A program made the position numbers and the translations under genes. Below the pieces are notes generated by a model. It ran no database searches. It saw only the letters and a list, made by a program, of their open reading frames with translations, and was not told the DNA's origin. DNA of 5,550 nt, taken from assembly GCA_030037575.1 (NCBI GenBank), contig JASHRB010000344.1:1-5550 (forward strand), read 5' to 3'. Positions 1-4,779 of the stretch are shown one piece after another. The DNA is from Candidatus Sulfotelmatobacter sp. (lineage in GTDB: Bacteria > Acidobacteriota > Terriglobia > Terriglobales > Acidobacteriaceae). Numbering within the stretch: position 1 is the stretch's first letter; each line of letters opens with the position of its first letter.

Positions 1-38
1 AGTGACCACCTCTTGGTCAATCCCAACCAGTCCACCGG

Positions 39-81
39 ACGGCCCGCAGGTTCCAAAGAATCTGCGGGCCGTTTGCTTTTT
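39..81 (+). terminator. Rho-independent terminator
   Basis: An 11-bp perfect stem pairs ACGGCCCGCAG (39-49) with CTGCGGGCCGT (62-72) around a 12-nt loop. A T-rich tract (TTGCTTTTT, 73-81) follows, as in an intrinsic terminator read on the + strand. It implies that a + strand transcript enters from the left edge. The first 38 bases are too short to identify the gene it ends. Confidence 0.8.
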
Positions 82-290
82 CGCCACCTTTGCTGCCGCC
101 GAATGACCGGTGCACGAGGCCAAGCGATCCATCCCCAAACCGCGAAGCTCGCGGCGTGACCCATTGCTTTCGAGGTCTTGATCCTGGTTCTGCTCGGCGC
201 AGCAAGCATGGCCGCAGCAAGAGCACCAGGTCACGAGTTCGGCGATTTCGTTGCGGCAATGCCCAAATGCAGGCGGGATCGCAGCAGTGA
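82..290. other. Intergenic stretch, no gene seen
   Basis: About 200 bases with only short open frames on both strands. Their translations are rich in Arg, Ser and Pro and match no family I recognise. It probably includes decayed sequence of the IS66 element whose recognisable part begins at about 291, since the frame reading 90-290 is the same frame as that relic and is closed by a TGA at 288-290. I could not align this part to IS66 ORF2. Confidence 0.4.
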
Positions 291-433
291 TCCAGTGGTC
301 ACGTGTTTTTGTTTCGTAACGCGCAGAGGAATCGGCTGCAGCTGATCCTGTGGGACGGCAGCGGACTTTGGGTCTGCGCGAAGAAATTATCGCAGGGCGT
401 TTTGGCTGGCCGGCGCCACCGCGAACTGTTTGA
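291..433 (+). pseudogene. IS66-family TnpB (ORF2) fragment, frameshifted
   Basis: The frame from 291 reads SSGHVFLFRN, then NRLQLILWDGSGLWVCAKKL. This is the core of the IS66 accessory protein TnpB, whose family pattern is SGHxFVF..R..R.K.L.WDG.GL.. .KRL..GRF.WP. The pattern breaks after SQG at about 394-397. It resumes one frame over at 398 as RFGWPAPPRTV and stops at TGA 431-433, which a single-base deletion would explain. The N-terminal part (normally with a DMRKGFDGL-type motif) and most of the C-terminus are absent. No IS66 transposase (TnpC) or terminal repeats are nearby. TnpB's role in transposition is poorly defined, and this copy cannot be functional. The family call is fairly firm; the exact ends are not. 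Confidence 0.72.
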
Positions 434-446
434 AACGCTTCAAACA
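427..446. repeat. 20-bp inverted repeat
   Basis: TGTTTGAAACGCTTCAAACA has perfect 8-bp arms (TGTTTGAA and TTCAAACA) around ACGC. It lies at the junction between the IS66 relic and the rearranged tail of the pirin fragment, and includes the last bases of that - strand frame. The geometry suits a dimeric repressor site or a small hairpin. No T-tract follows on either strand, so a terminator is less likely. Confidence 0.5.
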
Positions 447-610
447 TGCTCTCTTCTCAATTCGCTAAGCACAGGAAAGTCTCCTGCCTGGTACTCAGCA
501 AGGAGTCTGGCAATGTCCTGCTTCGCGTCTGCCAGGTGCCCCGGACCTACAAAACCGGGCGTCGCCGGCGGAACGTTCACTACCCGACTGATACCACGTT
601 GTTGCGACAT
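440..610 (-). pseudogene. Truncated pirin-family gene with foreign 3' end
   Basis: The - strand frame from ATG 610 gives 56 residues. Residues 9-27 (RVVNVPPATPGFVGPGHLA) match the characteristic N-terminal segment of bacterial pirins, a cupin family (quercetinase-like, iron binding) whose members normally run to about 230-300 residues. After about residue 28-29 (near base 525) the match ends. The expected cupin continuation (a D-F-x-x-x-DPF-LMDD-type stretch) is replaced by KQDIARLLAEYQAGDFPVLS, which I do not recognise, and then a stop. No cupin metal-binding histidines are present. The start is 25 bp after the doxX stop on the same strand, so it was once the next gene of that operon. An AAGGA box lies unusually close (2 nt) to the ATG. 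A 5' extension in the same frame to 679 overlaps doxX and is not needed. The breakpoint is close to the IS66 relic, suggesting an insertion and deletion event. Confidence 0.6.
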
Positions 611-635
611 GTTCCTTGCTTGTGAAATTGTCTTT

Positions 636-1145
636 TCACTTTGTAGCGGTTTGCTGAAGGGGCGCTTTGCGCCATTCAAGCAAGGCTGTGCCGCCGCCCA
701 CGAGACCAGCCAGCAAAGCTGCTATACCCCACAAGGCTCCGCTCCGTTCAAACCCGACGATGGCATCGAGCGAGAGTGATCCTGGCCCCATGAATGCCAA
801 GGCCAATGCGGCCACTGCGAGCACGAAGGGATACTCGTAGCCGCCATTTTGCGCGAAGAAGCCCTTGCTGAGATGCACGGTCACTACCGCAACCAGCATC
901 ACGCTGATGACGATGGCCGCAGCCGCAGGCGTAGCTAGTCCAAATGCCAGAAGCACCCCGCTGAGCGCTTCGCCCAACGCTGCCATGAGGGCATGTCGCC
1001 TGCCGGGAGGAAAACCAAGCACAGTGAAGAACTGCCCAGTAGCACTAAGCCCTGGTCCCCCGAACCACCCAAACATTTTTTGTGTGCCGTGCGCTGCCAG
1101 GCTCAGTCCCACAGCCAGTCTCAGAAGCAGAAGCCCAATTTCCAT
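636..1145 (-). CDS. DoxX-family integral membrane protein
   Basis: A 169-residue membrane protein. The N-terminal helix (residues 4-18) is followed by HGTQKMFGWFGG (19-30), the conserved signature of DoxX-family proteins (compare HG..K.FG.FGG). Further hydrophobic helices lie at about 52-70, 72-92, 104-121 and 137-155. Family members are four-helix inner-membrane proteins linked to thiol and oxidative stress or quinone-associated redox functions, but most, including this one, lack a proven reaction. The ATG at 1145 has a good AGGTGA ribosome site 3-4 nt upstream and is the natural start. It is divergent from a TetR regulator and was followed by a pirin gene, now truncated. This neighbourhood suggests an inducible stress cassette repressed by the TetR protein. 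The length is normal and the frame intact. Family assignment is confident; physiological role is inference. Confidence 0.9.
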   Translation of the reverse strand: MEIGLLLLRLAVGLSLAAHGTQKMFGWFGGPGLSATGQFFTVLGFPPGRRHALMAALGEALSGVLLAFGLATPAAAAIVISVMLVAVVTVHLSKGFFAQNGGYEYPFVLAVAALALAFMGPGSLSLDAIVGFERSGALWGIAALLAGLVGGGTALLEWRKAPLQQTATK

Positions 1146-1156
1146 AGGTCACCTCG

Positions 1157-1189
1157 CATAATCGTCGCTTATCGTTTAGACGACATATG
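1157..1189. promoter_or_regulatory. Candidate TetR operator (imperfect inverted repeat)
   Basis: CATAATCGTC (1157-1166) and GACGACATATG (1179-1189) form an imperfect inverted repeat. The inner 5-bp arms TCGTC and GACGA match exactly around a 12-nt centre. It overlaps the proposed -10 box and start region of the doxX promoter, in the short space between doxX and the divergent TetR gene, where an autoregulating TetR would be expected to bind. Function is inferred from position and symmetry only. Confidence 0.4.
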
Positions 1190-1196
1190 TTGTAAA
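1168..1196 (-). promoter_or_regulatory. Putative sigma-70 promoter of doxX
   Basis: On the - strand TTTACA (1196-1191) is followed after 17 nt by GATAAG (1173-1168). That gives a one-mismatch -35 box and a moderate -10 box with ideal spacing. Transcription would begin near 1161, leaving a short leader containing the AGGTGA ribosome site of doxX. Confidence 0.45.
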
Positions 1197-1217
1197 AGGA
1201 TTCAAACTTCTGATAAG
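1190..1217 (+). promoter_or_regulatory. Putative promoter of the TetR gene
   Basis: TTGTAA (1190-1195), a 16-nt spacer and GATAAG (1212-1217) form a moderate sigma-70-like promoter. Its -35 box overlaps that of the divergent doxX promoter. The predicted start point falls at about 1223-1227, right at the GTG/ATG start codons, so the mRNA may be leaderless. This would fit the absence of a clear ribosome site. Confidence 0.35.
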
Positions 1218-1226
1218 CTTCGGGTG

Positions 1227-1820
1227 ATGGCAATACCGCTATCAGATTGCGAGCTCCGGGATCCACGCCAGAAGCGGACGCGGAAACTACTGCAAGATGC
1301 TCTGCGGAAGTTGTTGCAAGAAAAGCCGTTCCAAGAGATTCTGGTGCAAGATGTTGCAGCCGTCGCCACGGTTAACCGAGCAACCTTCTACAACCATTAC
1401 AGCGACAAGTTCGCTCTCTTCGAGGCGATGGTGGCGAGCGACTTTCACGAGCTCTTGAAAGAGCGCAACATTTGCTTTGAGGGCACCTGGCCTACCGCAG
1501 CCGAAGCCATCGTTTTTGCCGTTTGTGACTACCTGAAAGAGATTCACCGGAATAAAAAGCAGTGCGCCAGCAAGGCATCTTTTGGTCCTTTGTTGGACTC
1601 GGCGGTCACGAGGGCGATTCGAATCGTTGTGTTCGATGGTCTCGGGAAACGTGCCCCTCGGAACGGAGTACCGAACGACGTGCTTGCTTCTACGATCAGT
1701 TCGGCAATCTACGGTGCCGCTCGGGGATGGTTCTACGGCAAGAGACGGCACAGGAATGATGAGCTCGTGTCCTTGATTAGAGGTGTCGTTGCCCGCATGC
1801 TCGAAGCAGCCGTGGCTTAA
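1227..1820 (+). CDS. TetR/AcrR-family transcriptional regulator
   Basis: A 197-residue regulator. The N-terminal DNA-binding domain is clear: a first helix from about residue 17 (KRTRKLLQDALRKLL), then a helix-turn-helix at about 38-58 ending in the hallmark RATFYNHYSDKFALFE (51-66). The remainder is the helical, family-variable ligand-binding and dimerisation domain, in which no effector can be read. The open frame extends far upstream, but that part is antisense to doxX and not TetR-like. ATG 1227 (or GTG 1224) gives a normal N-terminal arm. No good Shine-Dalgarno sequence precedes it; AAAAGG at 1194-1199 is too far away. It is divergent from doxX with shared promoter space, so it most likely represses itself and doxX. 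Such cassettes often respond to electrophiles or toxic organics, but the inducer is unknown. Confidence 0.9.
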   Translation: MAIPLSDCELRDPRQKRTRKLLQDALRKLLQEKPFQEILVQDVAAVATVNRATFYNHYSDKFALFEAMVASDFHELLKERNICFEGTWPTAAEAIVFAVCDYLKEIHRNKKQCASKASFGPLLDSAVTRAIRIVVFDGLGKRAPRNGVPNDVLASTISSAIYGAARGWFYGKRRHRNDELVSLIRGVVARMLEAAVA

Positions 1821-1841
1821 AGGCAGGCCGATTCAAGCCAC
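1812..1841 (+). terminator. Weak hairpin over the TetR stop codon
   Basis: GTGGCTT (1812-1818) pairs with AAGCCAC (1835-1841) around a 16-nt loop. The stem starts inside the last codons and includes the first base of the TAA stop. There is no T-tract after it, so it is at best a poor or factor-assisted terminator. Confidence 0.25.
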
Positions 1842-1865
1842 TCCGCCGTTCTGCCGGGTAAGACG

Positions 1866-2073
1866 CGTGACTCGTCCCGACTCCAGCGCGCTCCATCTCC
1901 TCTAAGCGAGTGTCCAAGTCGGTAAGGCGCTTCCGCATCGTTGCCTTTCTCGGAAAATTGGACACGAATGCGCGCTCGGGCTCTTCGTTCGCAGGCACGC
2001 GAAGGCTTGCAGTTTCATCGAAATAACTTTCAGTCAACAAAATGTTCTTCAACTCTTCAACTGCGATTGCGGC
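1866..2073 (-). pseudogene. Possible N-terminal relic of an amidohydrolase-like gene
   Basis: The - strand frame reads AIAVEELKNILLTES (from about 2070), then, after a charged stretch, MRKRLTDLDTRLEEMERAGV (about 1944-1885). The spacing and pattern (AIAxEEh... near the start, later L.DL..R..EMD.AGI) resemble the N-terminus of metal-dependent amidohydrolases of the ACMSD/benzoate-decarboxylase type. The expected following 'QVLS' strand is missing; instead the frame runs on as low-quality sequence into the antisense of the TetR gene. There is no proper start: the best in-frame codon is a TTG at 2052 with no ribosome site. The catalytic metal ligands (an HxH is usual) are not seen. If real, this is a truncated fragment. 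The similarity is modest and could be chance. Confidence 0.3.
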
Positions 2074-2487
2074 TGGATGAGGTCTTCGCCAGCCCGAAAT
2101 TTTACCGGACTGCCGTTTGGATGTTTGCAGGATTCGCTCTGCTGCTGGCGGTGATTGGCGTCTAGGGCATGGTTTCTTACGCTGTGTCCCAAAGAACCCA
2201 GGAGATGGGTGGGCGCACGGCTCTCGGGACCACGCCCGTCCAGCTTCGGGGCATGCTGTTGCGGCAGGGTTTACCGATGGTCGTGGCCGGAGCTATTCCT
2301 GGAACCATCGGGGCTCAGTTCACCGGGCGCTTTCTTGCAAGCCTGGTAGATGGAGCGAGCCCATTGGGGGCGCGCAATATCCGCCTATTTAGCCATATTC
2401 TTCGCTTTGGTAGCGTCGGCGAGTATTTGGTCCGCCACCCGCCGCGTCGCCACATTCGACGTCATTGCCATCCTACGCAATGAATAA
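2070..2487 (+). pseudogene. C-terminal relic of a MacB/FtsX-like (ADOP-type) ABC permease
   Basis: This is the final part of a large permease of the kind duplicated many times in Acidobacteriota. It opens with DEVFASPKFYRTAVW and a hydrophobic helix (FAGFALLLAVIGV). An in-frame TAG (2163-2165) sits where the family has Tyr in 'GIYG'. It then reads SYAVSQRTQEMG and ALGTTPVQLRGMLLRQGL, the cytoplasmic motif before the last helices, and the helix VVAGAIPGTIGAQF. Near 2365-2374 the frame shifts by +1. The true C-terminus then continues from 2374 as AISAYLAIFFALVASASIW and SATRRVATFDVIAILRNE, with TAA at 2485-2487. Full proteins are about 800-900 residues with two FtsX-like permease domains; only about 138 codons remain. 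Two independent lesions plus the missing 5' end make it non-functional. The left limit is approximate. Confidence 0.82.
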
Positions 2488-2583
2488 CCTCCATCGGGCA
2501 CAGAGGCGTCGGTCGTAGGTACTGGGTCAGTTTGAATATCCACAGCCTCGCTTTAGCATCCTCGCCTGTGGCATGATGAGAAC
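2488..2583. other. Intergenic spacer with a CCACAG/CTGTGG repeat
   Basis: A short gene-free spacer before the KGG protein gene. It carries CCACAG (2540-2545) and CTGTGG (2566-2571), an inverted repeat separated by 20 nt, just upstream of the GTG start. A weak -10-like CATGAT is at 2572-2577. No confident promoter can be assigned. Confidence 0.3.
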
Positions 2584-2880
2584 GTGATCGGCAAGGGCAA
2601 ACGTCCGCGTGATCCGAACCAGCTTGCGAAGTGGATCGTGGATCAATCCACTAGCGAAACACCCCTAGAAGTTCCCGCGCCTGAATCCAGCGTGACGCTT
2701 CCAGTCCCCCCGCCGGACCTGTCTCAGTACATGGCTGCAATCGGTCGCAAAGGCGGTCAGATCGGCGGGAAGCGTAGGCTCAAGACGATGACCAAAGAGG
2801 AGCGCCGGAAAATAGCAAGCAAGGCCGCCAAGAAACGATGGAAGAATGCCAAATCGCGCGGTCAAATCAAAGGGCCATAG
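2584..2880 (+). CDS. Small basic KGG-type (histone-H1-like) protein
   Basis: A 98-residue very basic protein. Residues 1-20 (including DPNQLAKWIVD) form a short N-terminal helix motif that I associate with small acidobacterial proteins. A Pro/Ser/Glu-rich linker (21-46) follows. The C-terminal half carries the Gly-Lys motif IGRKGGQIGGKRRL (53-66), then a Lys/Arg/Ala helix (TKEERRKIASKAAKKRWKNA, 70-89). This segment resembles the lysine/alanine-rich and KGG-repeat small proteins described as histone-like or stress-linked. Nucleic-acid binding is inferred from charge, not shown. GTG 2584 is chosen because the upstream ATGATG reads into a stop. A weak GATGAG lies 3-4 nt before it. The 3' end overlaps the convergent HxH-protein gene by 19 bp. 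Reality of the gene is likely; the exact role is unknown. Confidence 0.72.
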   Translation: MIGKGKRPRDPNQLAKWIVDQSTSETPLEVPAPESSVTLPVPPPDLSQYMAAIGRKGGQIGGKRRLKTMTKEERRKIASKAAKKRWKNAKSRGQIKGP

Positions 2881-3413
2881 TGCAACCAACTTGCATGCGC
2901 GATAAACTCACGCTTGTTTCGCATTAGAATTTCCCTCCATTCCTCATAGGCTAGTCGCGGCACTACTCCGAAGTCCCTGATTAAGAACTTTAGAAAATCC
3001 TCTATTGACAAACGGGCGGTAGGAAAGTGCTTCCTGTCGAGTTCTCCCTCGGCGGAATATCCCTTTACATGTACGTGAGGCCATCTGAGTTTCTTGGTGG
3101 TTGCTGGATGCCAGTGAAACTCGGCGACAGTTTCGAGATTGCCACCAGCCTTCTTGACCATGATTTCGTAGCTGTAGCTCGTGGTTCTGGCTTTAAATCC
3201 GTCTGAGTTTTCTTCTAGCTTGTAGGTTTGGGTGATAGCAATATAGAGCGGTTCGCCTGATTTCCGCTGTAGTTTTACTGGGGGTTCGTATAGCAGGACG
3301 CGATTGTTGCCTTCTGCACCAGCCTTGAGATAGGAATTCGTTACGACGGAGAGTGACTCACGGAAGTAGTATGCGAAATTACTGTCAGCCTCGTTTGGAC
3401 TTTTTGCGGGCAC
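2862..3413 (-). CDS. Unknown protein with paired HxH motifs (module gene 2)
   Basis: A 183-residue soluble protein that I cannot assign firmly. After an N-terminal segment with FAYYFRESLSVV (13-24) comes a beta-rich middle (LYIAITQTYKL, YSYEIMV). Then EFHWHP (98-103) and WPHVHVKG (111-118) lie about 10 residues apart. HFPTARLSIEDFLKFLIRDF (129-148) follows, then an amphipathic tail with EEWREIL and REFIAHASW. The strand, His-rich centre, Pro/His and 'S-x-E-D' helix order recalls TumE/DUF6516-like toxins and similar uncharacterised families, a distant resemblance only. The paired His residues could bind a metal or act in catalysis. GTG 3413 is preferred because AAGGA lies 5 nt upstream. An in-frame TTG at 3446 would add 11 unsupported residues. 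The start lies 29 bp inside the preceding gene, so translation is probably coupled. Confidence 0.75.
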   Translation of the reverse strand: MPAKSPNEADSNFAYYFRESLSVVTNSYLKAGAEGNNRVLLYEPPVKLQRKSGEPLYIAITQTYKLEENSDGFKARTTSYSYEIMVKKAGGNLETVAEFHWHPATTKKLRWPHVHVKGYSAEGELDRKHFPTARLSIEDFLKFLIRDFGVVPRLAYEEWREILMRNKREFIAHASWLHYGPLI

Positions 3414-3621
3414 TGTTGTCCTTGGTGAAGAAGCACAGGGTCGCAAGCTCTATCGTTCCCGTCTTCCCGTCTAACGACTTTGGCCCATGTACCGCGTATT
3501 GCTGTTCGAACTCCGCGCCAGAGACTCCAAGCACACGTCTAGCGCGTGAATCCAGAGCCTTTCTTATCCCAGACTTGGATATCCACCTGATACCCACTAC
3601 CCTGTTTTGAGTTTTTGGCAT
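3385..3621 (-). CDS. Small unknown protein (module gene 1, antitoxin-like position)
   Basis: A 78-residue basic protein with no confident family. Residues 25-42 (SRARRVLGVSGAEFEQQY) resemble a pattern in many short bacterial proteins paired with small uncharacterised partners (ARR.LG.S..EF...Y..G), followed by a hydrophobic ELATLCFF segment (59-66) and a Lys/Arg-rich tail (KDNSARKKSKRG). ATG 3621 has a strong GAGGTG box six nt upstream; a GTG nine bases further up is less well placed. It is the first gene of a two-gene operon and overlaps the HxH-protein gene by 29 bp. A palindrome covers its promoter. Size, position and autoregulatory-looking promoter are typical of an antitoxin or small regulator, but no helix-turn-helix or ribbon-helix-helix is clear. 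It is probably a real gene, function unknown. Confidence 0.68.
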   Translation of the reverse strand: MPKTQNRVVGIRWISKSGIRKALDSRARRVLGVSGAEFEQQYAVHGPKSLDGKTGTIELATLCFFTKDNSARKKSKRG

Positions 3622-3641
3622 GAGTGGCACCTCGCTTGGCC

Positions 3642-3653
3642 GATAAGCTTATC
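3642..3653. promoter_or_regulatory. Palindromic operator candidate
   Basis: GATAAGCTTATC is a perfect 12-bp palindrome. With its flanks (TTGGCC on the left, AGCAAA on the right) 20 of 24 positions are symmetric. It coincides with the -10 box of the promoter for the two-gene - strand module, where a bound dimer would block transcription. The likely binder is a product of the module itself, but this is inference. Confidence 0.5.
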
Positions 3654-3678
3654 AGCAAACCCCTCCAAGGATTGTAAA
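3649..3678 (-). promoter_or_regulatory. Putative sigma-70 promoter of the two-gene module
   Basis: On the - strand TTTACA (3678-3673), an 18-nt spacer and TGATAA (3654-3649) form a reasonable sigma-70 promoter. Transcription would start at about 3642, giving a leader of about 20 nt with the GAGGTG ribosome site (3633-3628) before ATG 3621. Confidence 0.5.
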
Positions 3679-3749
3679 TATTTGATGCGGTAGCGGGAGA
3701 GAACGACAGTACTAATCCTTCGTCACTGACAAAATTTTACATCTTGCTC

Positions 3750-3778
3750 TTGACATGCTAAAGCGGCTATGGTAAAAG
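3750..3778 (+). promoter_or_regulatory. Putative transposase promoter
   Basis: A consensus -35 box TTGACA (3750-3755) is followed after 17 nt by TAAAAG (3773-3778), a poor -10. The start point would fall at about 3784-3786, essentially at the transposase ATG, so translation could be leaderless. The weak -10 would keep transposase expression low. Confidence 0.4.
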
Positions 3779-3785
3779 AGTCAGT

Positions 3786-4676
3786 ATGAATTGCCTTGAT
3801 CCTGAAACCCGCACCAGAGTGGTCAATTGCTTGATTGAAGGATGCTCGATTCGCGCCACTGTTCGGCTGACTGGAGTGGCGAAAAACACAATTGTGAAAC
3901 TGCTCGCTGATCTCGGTTGCGCTTGTGCAGCGTACCACAATCGTCACGTTCGCAATCTTCGCGTGCGCCGTTTGCAGTGCGACGAAGTTTGGAGTTTTTG
4001 TGGTGCCAAGGCCAAGAATGTCAGCATCGAAAAGAAACAAGAAGGCTGGGGTGACATTTGGACTTGGATCGGAATTGATGCAGACACGAAACTCGTCGTG
4101 TCGTATTTGGTTGGCGGGCGCGATGGTGGTTGGGCAAAAGACTTTATGGAAGACTGCGCGAAGCGAATCAGTAATCGCGTACAGATCACCACAGATGGAC
4201 ACAGGGCATACTTGGATGCCGTGGAAGAGGCTTTCGGGGCGGATATTGACTATGCGATGCTACAAAAGATTTATGGTGCTCCATCCGATGAGGAAACGCG
4301 GCGCTACTCCCCGGCGAAGTGCGTCGGCTGCGATCTCAAGGTTGTCAGTGGGAACCCAGACCCAAAGCACGTTTCGACTAGCTATGTCGAGCGGCAGAAT
4401 TTAACGCTGCGAATGCAAAATCGACGATTCACCCGTTTAACGAATGCTCACAGCAAGAAAGTCGATAATCATCGCCATATGGTTGCGCTCCACTACATGC
4501 ACTACAACTACTGCCGCATCCATTCGACATTGCGCGTGACTCCGGCGCAAGAAGCTGGCTTAGCAGACCATGTTTGGAGTGTTATGGACTTGATTGCGTT
4601 ACTGCCTAAGCCTACCGTTAGCGGTTCCAAAGTGGAGCGCAACTTATTAAAGGAAGCTCTTGGGAGGTTTGCATAG
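3786..4676 (+). CDS. IS1-like DDE transposase, single intact ORF
   Basis: A 296-residue transposase that would cut and join DNA ends of its insertion sequence. The N-terminus has a helix-turn-helix (about 16-43, with SIRATVRLTGVAKNTIVKLL). The RNase-H-like core shows QCDEVWSF (Asp66), TTDGHRAY (Asp137) and STSYVERQN (Glu202), the expected DDE set. The HMVALHYMHYNYCRIHSTLR stretch (231-250) is the usual C-terminal signature, followed by VTPAQEAG. The form is the one-frame IS1-family type found widely in bacteria and archaea, without the insA/insB frameshift of classical IS1. A KCVGC cysteine pair lies at 178-182. No disruption is visible. I could not find convincing terminal inverted repeats or a target duplication in about 150 bp on either side, so whether it is part of a complete mobile element is unresolved. 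Confidence 0.9.
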   Translation: MNCLDPETRTRVVNCLIEGCSIRATVRLTGVAKNTIVKLLADLGCACAAYHNRHVRNLRVRRLQCDEVWSFCGAKAKNVSIEKKQEGWGDIWTWIGIDADTKLVVSYLVGGRDGGWAKDFMEDCAKRISNRVQITTDGHRAYLDAVEEAFGADIDYAMLQKIYGAPSDEETRRYSPAKCVGCDLKVVSGNPDPKHVSTSYVERQNLTLRMQNRRFTRLTNAHSKKVDNHRHMVALHYMHYNYCRIHSTLRVTPAQEAGLADHVWSVMDLIALLPKPTVSGSKVERNLLKEALGRFA

Positions 4677-4710
4677 ATCGAGCGATACTTCTTTTTCACG
4701 TTCGCGCATA

Positions 4711-4747
4711 AGCCTCGCCCGTTTGGACGGACTGAGGCTACGTAGCC
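4711..4747. terminator. Hairpin and palindrome between convergent genes
   Basis: AGCCTC (4711-4716) pairs with GAGGCT (4734-4739), with an inner CCGT/ACGG stem (4719-4722, 4727-4730) and TTGG loop. Overlapping it, GGCTACGTAGCC (4736-4747) is a perfect 12-bp palindrome, so two alternative hairpins compete. It lies between the convergent transposase and protease genes and may end transcripts from both sides, though neither side has a proper T-tract. Confidence 0.35.
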
Positions 4748-4779
4748 GAGAAAGCATTTTCCTCAGCGACCGTTGACGA

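Noticed and set aside
303..779. Long + strand frame of 158 codons
   Set aside because: Only its first 30 or so codons are meaningful, as the IS66 relic. The rest is antisense to the pirin and doxX region.
1211..1220. TGATAAGCTT shared between the tetR leader and the module promoter (3654-3645 on the - strand) as a common regulatory site
   Set aside because: Ten matching bases at -10-like positions can arise by chance, and the palindromic half is missing at 1211-1220.
993..1226. N-terminal extension of the TetR frame upstream of 1227
   Set aside because: It is antisense to doxX, Pro/Ser/Lys-rich and not TetR-like; starting at 1227 gives a normal family length.
1832..1860. tRNA-like bases (GATTCAAGCC and its reverse complement resembling a T-loop)
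   Set aside because: No acceptor stem, anticodon arm or CCA-adjacent pairing can be built around it.
3667..3720. AAGGATT / AATCCTT inverted repeat as a transposon end
   Set aside because: The two arms lie on the same side of the transposase with a 40-nt loop, and no matching copy lies downstream of it.
3723..4202. Long - strand frame inside the transposase
   Set aside because: It is a shadow of the transposase gene, with no ribosome site or recognisable motif.
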